Shown: positions 1 to 6,676, numbered from the stretch's first letter. The stretch: 9,426 nucleotides of DNA from JBOFEH01 sp051650265 (GCA_051650265.1 JBOFIR010000038.1:1-9426); one strand, 5' to 3'. The notes: generated by a model not told the origin, from the sequence alone. A program made the numbers and translations.

Positions 1-1109
1 ACACTCATCGTCTTGCTACTGGTCTGTAACCTACTCATGATCTGCCCACAGAAAAAGAGGTTCTCCTCATGATAACGATACGCTAGAGAATTTTCTTTGC
101 GCTGTGCAAAGAGGCTCCCACAAAGATAGTAGAAGGCAATGATCAAATAGATCATAGAAATCACCAAAAACTGCATATAGGTCAATACCTCTGAAGAATC
201 AAAGGTGATGCTGTAGACCGTCCTCATAATAGGTACCGAAAGATAGCATACACTCATCAGCACGATGATCACCATCAAGCGCTTCAGATAGTTCACAAAT
301 ACCAACTGGCCGCGCCACTTTTTGAGCAGATACCATCCGCTGATCAAAACACCGCTTAATGGTAAGAAGATATTGCCATAAAACATCATTTGTACCAACA
401 GCGGGTGTCTATTATCAAATTTAAAATGCATCTGTGCTTTGAGGTATCCATGCCGTGTCATATAACACATCAATACAACAAAACAAACTGTACAAATCGG
501 CACAAATCGGGATTCGCTCAAACCTGCTTCATGCTCCTGATTGGCCCCTAGCATCTCAACAACTTTTCGCTTTGATAAGGTATAGCCATTTGACAAACCT
601 ATCAAAATAAATACCCCTATAAAGAGCGCAATCGTCTGAATCGTTGTGTCAGGGAAAAGTGCCAACACAAATACAAAAGGTTGATCAAAGGTCGTCAGTA
701 GGAGTGCATTGGTAAACTGCGAACACATCACACCCAGTCCGATGCCTAATACAAGAGAAAAAATCCCCATGATAAAAGTCTCACAGAAAAAGATCCATGC
801 GACGGTCTGCTGTGACATCCCAAGTAGGATCTCTAACCCAAACTCCTTTTGTTTTTGGAGCATAATATGCTTATTGACAAAGTAGACCAAAAAGAGGAGC
901 AAGCTACTTACCCCTACGATCGCAAAGGGTAACCCCTCCCCGATCATCTCTAAATTTCCATAAAGTGCCCCAAACTCTGGATGATAGTAGTCACTTGTCA
1001 CCGCCAAAAACGCATAAAATAGCGCGACACATAGCGTCAATGTCACGATATAAATCGCATACTCCTTAATAGATCTTCTCGCATTGCGAAGTGCTAATTT
1101 AATATACAT
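1..1109 (-). CDS. BceB-type ABC transporter permease (FtsX-like), C-terminus beyond window
   Basis: The frame is open from ATG at 1109 to the left edge: 369 residues, no stop. Family members run to roughly 620-670 residues, so about the N-terminal half is present. I see about eight hydrophobic segments (near residues 17-37, 60-79, 104-134, 150-172, 202-218, 239-264, 276-295 and 309-333). After segment 2 comes QKQKEFGLEILLGMS, which matches the cytoplasmic coupling region of FtsX/MacB-type permeases that contacts the ATPase. The large extracellular sensing domain expected of BceB proteins would lie beyond the edge. The start overlaps the last 11 bases of the ATPase gene and has GGAGG at 1118-1122, 8 nt upstream, implying translational coupling. 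Family knowledge: such permeases confer resistance to bacitracin, lantibiotics or similar peptides by freeing lipid II cycle targets, and signal to the partner kinase. Substrate here is unknown. Confidence 0.9.
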   Translation of the reverse strand, partial: MYIKLALRNARRSIKEYAIYIVTLTLCVALFYAFLAVTSDYYHPEFGALYGNLEMIGEGLPFAIVGVSSLLLFLVYFVNKHIMLQKQKEFGLEILLGMSQQTVAWIFFCETFIMGIFSLVLGIGLGVMCSQFTNALLLTTFDQPFVFVLALFPDTTIQTIALFIGVFILIGLSNGYTLSKRKVVEMLGANQEHEAGLSESRFVPICTVCFVVLMCYMTRHGYLKAQMHFKFDNRHPLLVQMMFYGNIFLPLSGVLISGWYLLKKWRGQLVFVNYLKRLMVIIVLMSVCYLSVPIMRTVYSITFDSSEVLTYMQFLVISMIYLIIAFYYLCGSLFAQRKENSLAYRYHEENLFFCGQIMSRLQTSSKTMS

Positions 1110-1866
1110 CCATCACACCTCCACCTAGGGTGGTCATCACATTCATGATCTGACCAAAGAACTGCTTGCGTGTCTGTGCCCCTTTGTAAACCTCCGAAAA
1201 AATCCTACCATCTTGCAAGAACAAGATACGATTGGCATAGCTCGCACTAAAAGCATCGTGGGTAACCATCAAAATCGTTGCACCCAAGTCTTGGTTCATG
1301 CTCTGGATCGTATCAAGGAGCATCCTAGAGGAGTGACTATCCAAAGCCCCTGTTGGCTCATCTGCCAGAATAAGCTTTGGCTGATTGACAATCGCTCTAG
1401 CACAAGCCCCGCGCTGCTTTTGTCCCCCTGATACATGCTGGGGATATTTATCTAATATCTCCACGATATTGAGCCGCTTCGCAAGGGCCTCTATCTTCCC
1501 ATCGATTTGATCTACAGGCACGTGATTGATGGTCAGTGCCATTGCAATATTTTCCCTGATGGTCAGCGTGTCTAACAGATTGAAATCTTGAAACACAAAA
1601 CCTAGATTCTCTCTTCGAAATCTCGCCAGCTCTTTGGGTCTAATCTCTGAGATATCTTTTTGCTCCAAACAAATCTGACCTGCACTCACTGTATCAATCG
1701 TGGCAATACAGTTGAGCAAAGTCGTCTTGCCCGAACCAGACGCCCCCATGATGGCGATAAACTCACCTTGTGCTACCTCAAAACTCATATCATCAATCGC
1801 CTTGGTCACGATGCTCCCATTGCCATAGTATTTTTGGATATTTTTAATCTCTAATAGTTTCTTCAT
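1099..1866 (-). CDS. BceA-type ABC transporter ATPase
   Basis: A 255-residue ATPase with a complete set of motifs: Walker A GASGSGKTT (41-49), Q-loop FVFQDF (Q93), signature VSGGQKQR (145-152), Walker B LILADE (165-170) followed by PTGALD, and H-loop THD (H203). Length and motifs fit the MacB/LolD/BceA class that energises FtsX-like permeases by a mechanotransmission cycle rather than classical transport. The frame can be extended to a GTG at 1875, but that codon lies inside the Shine-Dalgarno AGGAGG (1875-1880). The ATG at 1866, 8 nt from that site, gives the N-terminus MKKLLEIKNI and the usual family length. The gene follows the regulator-kinase pair after a terminator and a putative operator, and overlaps the permease by 11 bases. 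Expected to work on the cytoplasmic face of the membrane with that permease in peptide-antibiotic resistance. Confidence 0.95.
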   Translation of the reverse strand: MKKLLEIKNIQKYYGNGSIVTKAIDDMSFEVAQGEFIAIMGASGSGKTTLLNCIATIDTVSAGQICLEQKDISEIRPKELARFRRENLGFVFQDFNLLDTLTIRENIAMALTINHVPVDQIDGKIEALAKRLNIVEILDKYPQHVSGGQKQRGACARAIVNQPKLILADEPTGALDSHSSRMLLDTIQSMNQDLGATILMVTHDAFSASYANRILFLQDGRIFSEVYKGAQTRKQFFGQIMNVMTTLGGGVMDVY

Positions 1867-1909
1867 CTTCATCACCTCCTCTATAGGATAAAGGCTTCTC
1901 GCCTACTAC

Positions 1910-1938
1910 TGTATCATCTTTTCTTACAAAGTTCTTTC
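1910..1938 (-). promoter_or_regulatory. Putative activator-dependent promoter of the ABC operon
   Basis: Reading on the minus strand, GATACA (1915 to 1910) is the best -10 candidate ahead of the ATPase Shine-Dalgarno. With a 17-nt spacer the -35 position would be GAAAGA (1938 to 1933), a very poor match to TTGACA, and it falls in the centre of the inverted repeat at 1921-1951. A weak -35 overlapped by a palindrome is the layout expected of a promoter that needs a bound response regulator. The placement is inferred from pattern only. Confidence 0.4.
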
Positions 1939-1951
1939 ATTTTTGTAAGAA
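1921..1951. promoter_or_regulatory. Inverted repeat, candidate response-regulator operator
   Basis: TTCTTACAAA (1921-1930) and its exact reverse complement TTTGTAAGAA (1942-1951) are separated by 11 bases. Arm centres are 21 bp apart, about two helical turns, so both half-sites face the same side of the DNA. The cores TTACA and TGTAA match the half-sites described for BceR-type regulators (TNACA...TGTAA), although the described spacer is 4 bases and here 15 lie between the cores. The repeat lies immediately upstream of the transporter operon and downstream of the kinase terminator. This is where the cognate regulator would be expected to act. Confidence 0.55.
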
Positions 1952-1975
1952 GAAAAGCCACCCCAAGGGGTAGCT
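1949..1975 (-). terminator. Rho-independent terminator after the kinase gene
   Basis: On the minus strand the hairpin (1975 to 1956) has arms AGCTACCC and GGGTGGCT, eight pairs including one G-U, closed by a short CTTG loop. It is followed by TTTTCTTCTT. It starts directly beside the kinase stop codon (1976-1978). It separates regulator-kinase transcripts from the transporter operon, which makes separately controlled transporter expression possible. Confidence 0.75.
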
Positions 1976-2983
1976 CTAGTCATAGTGGATATATGAATTA
2001 CGATAAAAACTTAGGATAATGGTCGTGCCTTGGGTACAGGAGCTGATCCCAATCCCAACACCTAGCTTATCACAAAGTTTCTTGCAGAGATAAAGCCCGA
2101 TGCCTGTGGCATGGCTACGCCTTCGCCCATTACTCCCCGTAAAACCTTTTTCAAACACCCTCACAAGCTCATCCTCTCTGATGCCTATCCCATTATCTCT
2201 CATCTTAAGCTGAATCTGATCCCCTACATGTACCCCTTGGAAAGTCAGTTTGAGCGGCCCATTCTGGTACTTCACAGCATTACTAATGAGCTGATTGAGG
2301 ATAAATATAATCCACTTCTCATCAGTAAACACACTCAGCTCACAGTTGTCTACTTCAATGGCCACCTTGTTGCTTAGCAGCACGGGTTTATTCTCCATAA
2401 TAGCCCCATGAATCATATCTGCTAATGTATGCTCCTTGATATGATAGTCTTTTTCGACACATTCACTTCGGGCATAAAATAGTGCTTGCTCCGCAATATG
2501 TTGCACCTTATTGACTTCTAGCAGTACACTACTTGTCAACTCACTTTTGTGATTGGCACACAAGAGGTTGAGTCCTGCAATAGGTGTCTTCACCTCATGA
2601 ATCCACTGCTCGATGTATTCACGGTATTCTCTGCGTTCATGCCTTACTTTCCCGATCTCCTCAAGCATTGACTTGTGAGACTTTTTGAGCACGCTATAGT
2701 ACACCTGATCATCCGCTCTTGTCGGCTTGTCCATCAGCTCAGCAATCAAGTACTTTTGCGCCAGCTCCTCTTGTAGTGCCAGCAATCTCTTCATCTTTTG
2801 CTGACGCACCAGAAAGACACATAGCACATAGCCTATCATGACGCTTATCCATAAGCCTGCTAATACAAAGACTGTCCCATAAGTACTTCCTGTCGTCATC
2901 AAAAATAGACTCTGTATCAGAATCACTAGAACCACAGTAATCATGCCAAGTAGGTGATCCCTCAGAAAGTCACGTAGCCTCAT
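1976..2983 (-). CDS. BceS-type intramembrane-sensing histidine kinase
   Basis: A 335-residue sensor kinase. Two N-terminal transmembrane helices (about 11-30 and 38-58) are joined by a loop of only a few residues, so there is no extracellular sensor domain. This is the hallmark of intramembrane-sensing kinases that take their signal from a partner BceAB transporter. Motifs follow in order: H-box WIHEVKTP with phospho-acceptor H129, N-box NQLISNAVKY (N235), G1 DNGIGI (263-268), F-box VFEKGF (276-281) and G2 ATGIGLYL (292-299). All catalytic motifs are intact. The ATG overlaps the regulator stop codon by four bases (ATGA at 2980-2983), so the two are translated together. It is expected to phosphorylate the regulator encoded just upstream. 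The ligand cannot be read from the sequence. Confidence 0.93.
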   Translation of the reverse strand: MRLRDFLRDHLLGMITVVLVILIQSLFLMTTGSTYGTVFVLAGLWISVMIGYVLCVFLVRQQKMKRLLALQEELAQKYLIAELMDKPTRADDQVYYSVLKKSHKSMLEEIGKVRHERREYREYIEQWIHEVKTPIAGLNLLCANHKSELTSSVLLEVNKVQHIAEQALFYARSECVEKDYHIKEHTLADMIHGAIMENKPVLLSNKVAIEVDNCELSVFTDEKWIIFILNQLISNAVKYQNGPLKLTFQGVHVGDQIQLKMRDNGIGIREDELVRVFEKGFTGSNGRRRSHATGIGLYLCKKLCDKLGVGIGISSCTQGTTIILSFYRNSYIHYD

Positions 2984-3645
2984 ATCATATACCCCTGACG
3001 ATGCTTTGTGACAATGAAGTCTTCTACTCCAAGTAAGTGTAGCTTCTCACGAATACGTGTCACATTGACACTGAGCGTATTGTCCTCTACATACACCTGC
3101 TGATCCCACAGATACTCTATCAAATCTGCTCGGCTACAAATACAGCCTTTATTGCGAAAGAGATAATACATAATCTGAAACTCATTCTTTGTCAGGATGA
3201 CCTCTTCTCCTCCAAAGCTTAACTTGTTATTTTCAATGCCCAGCACTACCCCCTGATGTTCTAGTTCACTGCGCTCACTCACCTTTTGGTAACGCTTCAA
3301 CAAAGCCGCAATCTTCGCTAATAGTATCGCAATATTGTACGGTTTGGTGATAAAAGCATCCCCACCTCGTATGATACTATTGAGCTCATCCATGTCCGTG
3401 TTACGACTTGTCACAAATATAATTGGGATATCCCATAGCCCTCGAATCTCACTACACAGCTCATAGCCACTCTTCACAGGTAGATTGATATCTAGTAATA
3501 TCAGCTGCGGCTCATACACTCTGATCTGCTCTAACACATCTTCAAAAGAATCAATGACCGCTACCCTATAATCGTTATTTTCCAGTAGGAATTTGAGTTC
3601 CTCACAAATACGCTTATCGTCTTCTATAATTAAAATTTTATTCAT
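2980..3645 (-). CDS. BceR-type (OmpR family) response regulator
   Basis: A 221-residue two-domain regulator. The receiver domain (about 1-115) has the acidic pair D9/D10, phospho-acceptor D52 in LILLDINLP, T79 in FVTS and K101 in FITKP. The DNA-binding winged helix (about 130-221) contains the usual LTKNEFQIMYYLF and NTLSVNVTRIREKL elements. The frame extends to 3666, but ATG at 3645 gives the standard N-terminus MNKILIIEDD and has GGGAGG (3651-3656) five bases upstream. It overlaps the kinase gene by four bases and starts 26 nt after the stop of the Nudix remnant. In homologous modules the phosphorylated regulator activates the BceAB-type operon. The inverted repeat at 1921-1951 is the likely target in this window. 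Confidence 0.94.
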   Translation of the reverse strand: MNKILIIEDDKRICEELKFLLENNDYRVAVIDSFEDVLEQIRVYEPQLILLDINLPVKSGYELCSEIRGLWDIPIIFVTSRNTDMDELNSIIRGGDAFITKPYNIAILLAKIAALLKRYQKVSERSELEHQGVVLGIENNKLSFGGEEVILTKNEFQIMYYLFRNKGCICSRADLIEYLWDQQVYVEDNTLSVNVTRIREKLHLLGVEDFIVTKHRQGYMI

Positions 3646-3671
3646 ATCGCCCTCCCTGTACATCAAGTCTC

Positions 3672-4034
3672 TTACTCTGCTTTATAGACTTCAATAGCTT
3701 CTTTTGCCATGCAGTAAACATCTTCTAGCAGCTCATCCTTCATTTCATCTAGCTCCGTCTCACAATACCACCCGATCATGTCCGATTCATTTGCCTGAGG
3801 CGCTAGGTTGTCTCTGATACTTTTTGCATAAAACACAAAGTCAATGTGTTCATGCCCCTTTTCAATCTCTCCCCATACCATATGCATAGGTCGAATTAAT
3901 ACTTTCTCTCTATCTGTGTTTATATTCATCCCTTTGAAACTATCTGCATCATATAATTCTATTTGTATACCTGCTTCTTCAGCAGCTTCCCTTACTGCTG
4001 CATCCTCAGGCAGTTCATTGCGGTCTATATGCCC
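3672..4034 (-). pseudogene. Nudix hydrolase remnant, 5' end lost
   Basis: The open frame encodes 120 residues that begin exactly at a perfect Nudix box (G-x5-E-x7-REAAEEAGI, starting GHIDRNELPED) and continue with the C-terminal part of a Nudix fold (HIDFVFYA, NESDMIGWY). Immediately before the first glycine is an in-frame TGA (4035-4037), and a second in-frame stop is the TAG of the neighbouring membrane gene (4068-4070). The usual 30-45 N-terminal residues that form the first strands are missing. The first in-frame ATG (3929) lies after the catalytic box, so a protein starting there would lack the metal-binding glutamates; it also has no properly spaced Shine-Dalgarno. A +1 frame reads ATG AAG GTG AAT GAG GGC just upstream and would join this frame through a one-base change near 4031-4034. 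Nudix enzymes hydrolyse nucleoside diphosphates linked to another moiety; this copy is probably inactive. Confidence 0.8.
3681..3709 (-). promoter_or_regulatory. Weak candidate promoter for the regulator-kinase genes
   Basis: Inside the 3' end of the Nudix remnant, minus-strand TATAAA (3686 to 3681) lies 17 nt downstream of TGGCAA (3709 to 3704). The -10 is good (5 of 6) and the -35 poor (3 of 6). It would place a start site near 3674, about 30 nt before the regulator ATG, allowing expression independent of the genes upstream. Confidence 0.25.
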
Positions 4035-4067
4035 TCATTCACCTTCATTATGTGATGATCTGTCCAA

Positions 4068-4421
4068 CTAGCCTTTAATGTAGTTGATACATGCCACGAC
4101 TGTCATGCCTATGAATTTCCCTGGATACAACAATACTTTTAATGCTAAGAAAAGGCGATTAAAATCATCTGATATCCGTAACGGGTTATCCATAAGTCCT
4201 CCCATCCATCCCATATTTGAATAATCCGGCTCTGGCATGCAGTGATAGCCTAGTAACACATAGATGAGTACAAAAATACTAAAGATCACAATATGTTCTA
4301 TACTTTCCGCCGATGAGGTTTGTATAAACACCCATCCCAATCCGATTATACAGATAATTAATCTAATCACTAATTGCCAACCACTTGGCCTAGGTCTTTT
4401 ATTTTTCTCTAATAAATCCAT
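4068..4421 (-). CDS. Small conserved-looking membrane protein, function unknown
   Basis: A 117-residue protein with a basic N-terminus, two clear hydrophobic helices (about 15-34 and 43-60), a polar segment rich in Met and Gly (about 61-90, containing PEPDYSNMGWMGG and ISDDFNR) and a third hydrophobic or amphipathic stretch near the end (about 91-113). I do not recognise the family. An ATG at 4439 is in frame, but GGGAGG overlaps it. The ATG at 4421 sits 9 nt after that Shine-Dalgarno and is the better start, giving MDLLEKNKRP. It is divergent from the DUF368 gene and shares the 4440-4609 intergenic region with it. Downstream it abuts the Nudix remnant and may be co-transcribed towards the regulator and kinase. 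Confidence 0.75.
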   Translation of the reverse strand: MDLLEKNKRPRPSGWQLVIRLIICIIGLGWVFIQTSSAESIEHIVIFSIFVLIYVLLGYHCMPEPDYSNMGWMGGLMDNPLRISDDFNRLFLALKVLLYPGKFIGMTVVACINYIKG

Positions 4422-4452
4422 CTTTATTGCCCTCCCCATTTAATTTAATCCT

Positions 4453-4458
4453 ATTATA
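4453..4458 (-). promoter_or_regulatory. Candidate -10 element for the small membrane protein gene
   Basis: TATAAT on the minus strand (4458 to 4453) lies about 32 nt upstream of the ATG at 4421. No -35 element at a normal spacing is evident (the nearest, TTGTAG, is only 13 nt upstream), so the call rests on the -10 alone. Confidence 0.3.
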
Positions 4459-4504
4459 TACTACATCCACCCTACAATCCTAGCCCTTTGATTCTTAAAT
4501 CTCA

Positions 4505-4533
4505 TTGACTAAGATTCATTGTTTTTATATAAT
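4505..4533 (+). promoter_or_regulatory. Strong sigma-A-type promoter of the DUF368 gene
   Basis: TTGACT (4505-4510) and TATAAT (4528-4533) are separated by exactly 17 nt, five of six and six of six matches to consensus. The start site would be near 4540, giving a leader of about 70 nt before the ATG at 4610. No operator palindrome is apparent, which suggests basal rather than induced expression. This is the best promoter in the window. Confidence 0.8.
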
Positions 4534-4609
4534 AATTATAAAATTCTGAATGTAAAAATATGTTTTTCGTTCATACTTCTATAAAGACATCGCATAAAAG
4601 GAGATCGCT

Positions 4610-5428
4610 ATGTTTGGGAATAAATTAATATTATTTTTAAAAGGGATGTGTGTAGGTGGCACGATGCTTGTGCCAGGTGTAAGTGGTGGCTCTATGGCTA
4701 TGATTTTAGGCGTCTATGACAAGCTTATTTCATCAGTCAATTCTCTTAAAAAAGATTTTGCACGCAATACTCTCTTTCTGGGGATTTTTGCGCTTGGCGG
4801 CATGATCGGTATCCTTTTATTCGCCAAACCTTTATTGACATTAATCGAGCGACATCCCATGCCAACGCTTTATTTCTTTATAGGTGCCGTTGCTGGTGGT
4901 GTGCCTATGATCTACAAGAAGGCTGAGCTATCACGCTTCACCTGGTCAGGCGTTGTTTATCCCCTATTAGGATTGATCTTGATTTTCCTATTAGGTATGC
5001 TCCCAGCCAACTTATTTAGTGCCCAAGGCGCTGGACTTGCTCATACACTATTTCTATTTGTCACAGGCATTATCGTCGCTGTAGCATTGGTTCTCCCAGG
5101 GATTAGTGTCTCTTATATGCTTCTCTTACTCGGGATGTACGACCAGACCATGCGTGCGATCACGGAGCTTTATCTCCCTTATTTGCTCCCTCTAGGTTTT
5201 GGCCTAATCGCAGGTATCTTACTCACTACCAGCATCCTAGAAAAAGCCATGACTCAGTATCCTAAGCCAACTTACCTCATCATCCTTGGCTTTATCGTAG
5301 GCTCTGTAGTGAAGATTTTCCCAGGATTCCCGTCCATTAGTGAATTTCTAATCTGTGGTTTCATGTTGGTAGCAGGATTCATGTGTATTTATACCTTATC
5401 AAAGCAAGAAGATCAGCCATCCAAATAA
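4610..5428 (+). CDS. popT: DUF368 family undecaprenyl phosphate transporter (PopT-like)
   Basis: A 272-residue, very hydrophobic protein with about eight membrane segments. Two related motifs, VPGVSGGS (21-28) and LPGISVS (162-168), each followed by a GxYD sequence (34-37 GVYD, 175-178 GMYD), mark the two halves of an internally duplicated fold, as expected for DUF368. Length is normal for the family. The start is supported by AAGGAG (4598-4603) six bases before the ATG. Family knowledge: DUF368 proteins (PopT) return undecaprenyl phosphate from the outer to the inner leaflet of the membrane, so that peptidoglycan and teichoic acid synthesis can continue. It is the only plus-strand gene here, with its own near-consensus promoter and terminator. 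Its proximity to a Bce-type module, which also concerns the lipid II cycle, fits an envelope role, but no direct link is shown. Confidence 0.92.
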   Translation: MFGNKLILFLKGMCVGGTMLVPGVSGGSMAMILGVYDKLISSVNSLKKDFARNTLFLGIFALGGMIGILLFAKPLLTLIERHPMPTLYFFIGAVAGGVPMIYKKAELSRFTWSGVVYPLLGLILIFLLGMLPANLFSAQGAGLAHTLFLFVTGIIVAVALVLPGISVSYMLLLLGMYDQTMRAITELYLPYLLPLGFGLIAGILLTTSILEKAMTQYPKPTYLIILGFIVGSVVKIFPGFPSISEFLICGFMLVAGFMCIYTLSKQEDQPSK

Positions 5429-5435
5429 ATCAGCC

Positions 5436-5485
5436 ACACAAAAAGGAGGACACTTTGTTAGATACAAGTGTCCTCCTTTTTGTGT
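5436..5485. terminator. Bidirectional Rho-independent terminator
   Basis: Perfect inverted repeat with two 20-base arms (5436-5455 and 5466-5485) and a 10-base loop. The stem core is GGAGGACACTT paired with AAGTGTCCTCC. An A-run on one side and a T-run on the other provide a U-tract in either direction. It lies between the DUF368 stop (5428) and the stop of the converging pyrophosphatase-like gene (5497), and so serves both. Confidence 0.92.
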
Positions 5486-5496
5486 TTATGCTATCC

Positions 5497-5847
5497 TTAG
5501 CGTCTTATCAAAATCCCTTTCATACTCTGTGTCTGGTTGTGCATGTGATAGACAATATCCTTTTCTTCTTCTGTACATCCCCTCAAGATCTTGATCTCTG
5601 AATCTCTCTTCATCAAATCAACTGTACATATCATGGCATCTATTACCTGATTTTGCAGTGTTCCCTGCCATACATCAATGCCGCCATTATCCATAGAGGT
5701 TGTATTTTTCAAATAACCATAATCCACTTGGTAGATCAGATCTGGATACTTAGGGTGGGCGCTCCCTTTTGGCCGATCAATGATGAGCTCCGACTCACCC
5801 ACCAACTGGTCTAATGCTTCCCAAAATGCTTCGTTTATTTTGTTCAT
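5497..5847 (-). CDS. Divergent inorganic-pyrophosphatase-like protein
   Basis: A 116-residue protein. The central block IDRPKGSAHPKYPDLIY...VDYGYLKNTTSMDNGGIDVW (residues 23-60) follows the layout of family I soluble pyrophosphatases (ERPxGS, KYE, YPxNYGYIPxT, DGDPLDV). However, the core metal-binding DGDPLD is replaced by DNGGID and the protein is shorter than the usual 160-180 residues. This is a small paralogous family often labelled inorganic pyrophosphatase in Clostridia. Whether it hydrolyses pyrophosphate is uncertain. The frame reaches 5916, but the ATG at 5847 has GGAGG (5856-5860) with an 8-nt spacer and removes an N-terminal tail that would overlap the preceding gene. It begins 46 nt after the membrane-protein gene and ends at the bidirectional terminator, so it is the last gene of the cluster. 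Confidence 0.75.
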   Translation of the reverse strand: MNKINEAFWEALDQLVGESELIIDRPKGSAHPKYPDLIYQVDYGYLKNTTSMDNGGIDVWQGTLQNQVIDAMICTVDLMKRDSEIKILRGCTEEEKDIVYHMHNQTQSMKGILIRR

Positions 5848-5893
5848 TTCAGTTGCCTCCACAAAAGGTTTATCCAATTCTTCTTCTTTAGTG

Positions 5894-6460
5894 TTATTCC
5901 TCTGTACCTTCAACATTACAGTCTAAAAAATTGATTAAGCTTTTTTTGGTTTTACCATAATCCTGATAGGTTATTAATAACAAATCTTCATTAAGCCACT
6001 CATACTTTGTAGCTTCATCACTTGCTATGACACCATTTTTTTCTTCCACTATAGCATCAATCACCTTTTTTCTGTAGCGATTAGTTTGCTCATAAATAGT
6101 AGTTCTCCATATATCAAACCCCTGAAGTTGATCCGCTATCAATACCTGATGTGTGCCATTGGGCGAACTCACTTGCACATAATTTTGGGTTTTTGAGGCT
6201 GCTGTTAAGAAACTTATACTTATTACAACACTTATTATCAGCATGCCAATTCCTCTCAATTTACCTCTAGTATTTATAATAAAAACACACATTAAACTAC
6301 ATAAGCTTAGAGTTAAAAGAAACTCTGGAATTCCCTCAAAAACATATGTTATCGTACCTGTTTGCATCCTAGTTGTGTATCCATACCCCTTTAATAGGAA
6401 TATGCTTAGTATACATGTAATAAACGTGACACTAGCCTTTAGTATATTGATTTTTTTCAT
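5894..6460 (-). CDS. Membrane protein with exported C-terminal domain, possibly DUF5412-like
   Basis: A 188-residue protein with three hydrophobic helices (about 8-25, 46-63 and 70-87) and a soluble C-terminal domain (about 90-182). That domain has the pattern SSPNGTHQVLIAD...WLNEDLLLITYQD. A 'SPnGkh-' strand followed later by a 'WLnedlliI' strand resembles the small exported beta domains of DUF5412-type proteins of Firmicutes. The resemblance is weak and I give no function. An AGGGG site with 8-nt spacing precedes the ATG at 6460, which is 18 nt after the stop of the DUF5808-like gene, so the two are almost certainly in one transcript. The C-terminal domain is probably outside the cell. Confidence 0.75.
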   Translation of the reverse strand: MKKINILKASVTFITCILSIFLLKGYGYTTRMQTGTITYVFEGIPEFLLTLSLCSLMCVFIINTRGKLRGIGMLIISVVISISFLTAASKTQNYVQVSSPNGTHQVLIADQLQGFDIWRTTIYEQTNRYRKKVIDAIVEEKNGVIASDEATKYEWLNEDLLLITYQDYGKTKKSLINFLDCNVEGTEE

Positions 6461-6478
6461 CTCAATTTCCCCTAATAC

Positions 6479-6676
6479 TTAAAATACGAATGCGAGTAGC
6501 ATCACTATAACTAATACTTCCCCACACATAATAATCCAAGACCATCTATTTCCTAAGTTCATCGTCCAAGCGTAAACACCTTTTCTTCTGACGAAAATAT
6601 TCAAATCATCTCTATTGATATAGAGGCGTCCAGACATGCATTTCTCAACTTCTTCTTGGCTGTATTTTCTTTTCAT
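6479..6676 (-). CDS. 65-residue DUF5808-like small membrane protein
   Basis: Residues about 19-50 (YINRDDLNIFVRRKGVYAWT, then MNLGNRWSWII) match the DUF5808 pattern of a D-D-x-x-I-F-V-x-x-R/K stretch leading to W-T-x-N-[FL]-G-N-x-W-x-W. A single hydrophobic helix closes the protein (about 46-65). The N-terminal KRKYSQEEVEKCMSG is hydrophilic. The start has AGGGGGA about 6 nt upstream. DUF5808 is often found as a C-terminal domain of larger membrane proteins; here it stands alone. No function is established. It lies between the lipoprotein and the three-helix membrane protein in the same direction, with short gaps and no intervening terminator. Confidence 0.72.
   Translation of the reverse strand: MKRKYSQEEVEKCMSGRLYINRDDLNIFVRRKGVYAWTMNLGNRWSWIIMCGEVLVIVMLLAFVF

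Noticed and set aside
1213..1854. Plus-strand open frames (1213-1431, 1660-1854) opposite the ATPase gene
   Set aside because: They lie antisense to a gene with every ABC motif, have no recognisable domain and are shadows of its codon use.
2111..2377. Plus-strand open frame opposite the kinase
   Set aside because: Antisense to the catalytic domain of an intact histidine kinase; no domain recognised.
3672..3929. 85-residue gene starting at ATG 3929
   Set aside because: It is only the C-terminal part of the Nudix fold; the catalytic box lies upstream in the same frame and there is no suitably spaced Shine-Dalgarno. Treated as part of the pseudogene.
3844..4071. Plus-strand open frame over the Nudix remnant
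   Set aside because: Low-complexity Ser/Cys-rich translation, antisense to clear Nudix coding sequence.
5383..5601. Plus-strand open frame running through the terminator
   Set aside because: It overlaps the end of the DUF368 gene, crosses a perfect 20-bp terminator hairpin and runs antisense to the next gene.
6243..6482. Plus-strand open frame opposite the three-helix membrane protein
   Set aside because: Antisense shadow of a hydrophobic gene with a good start and operon context.
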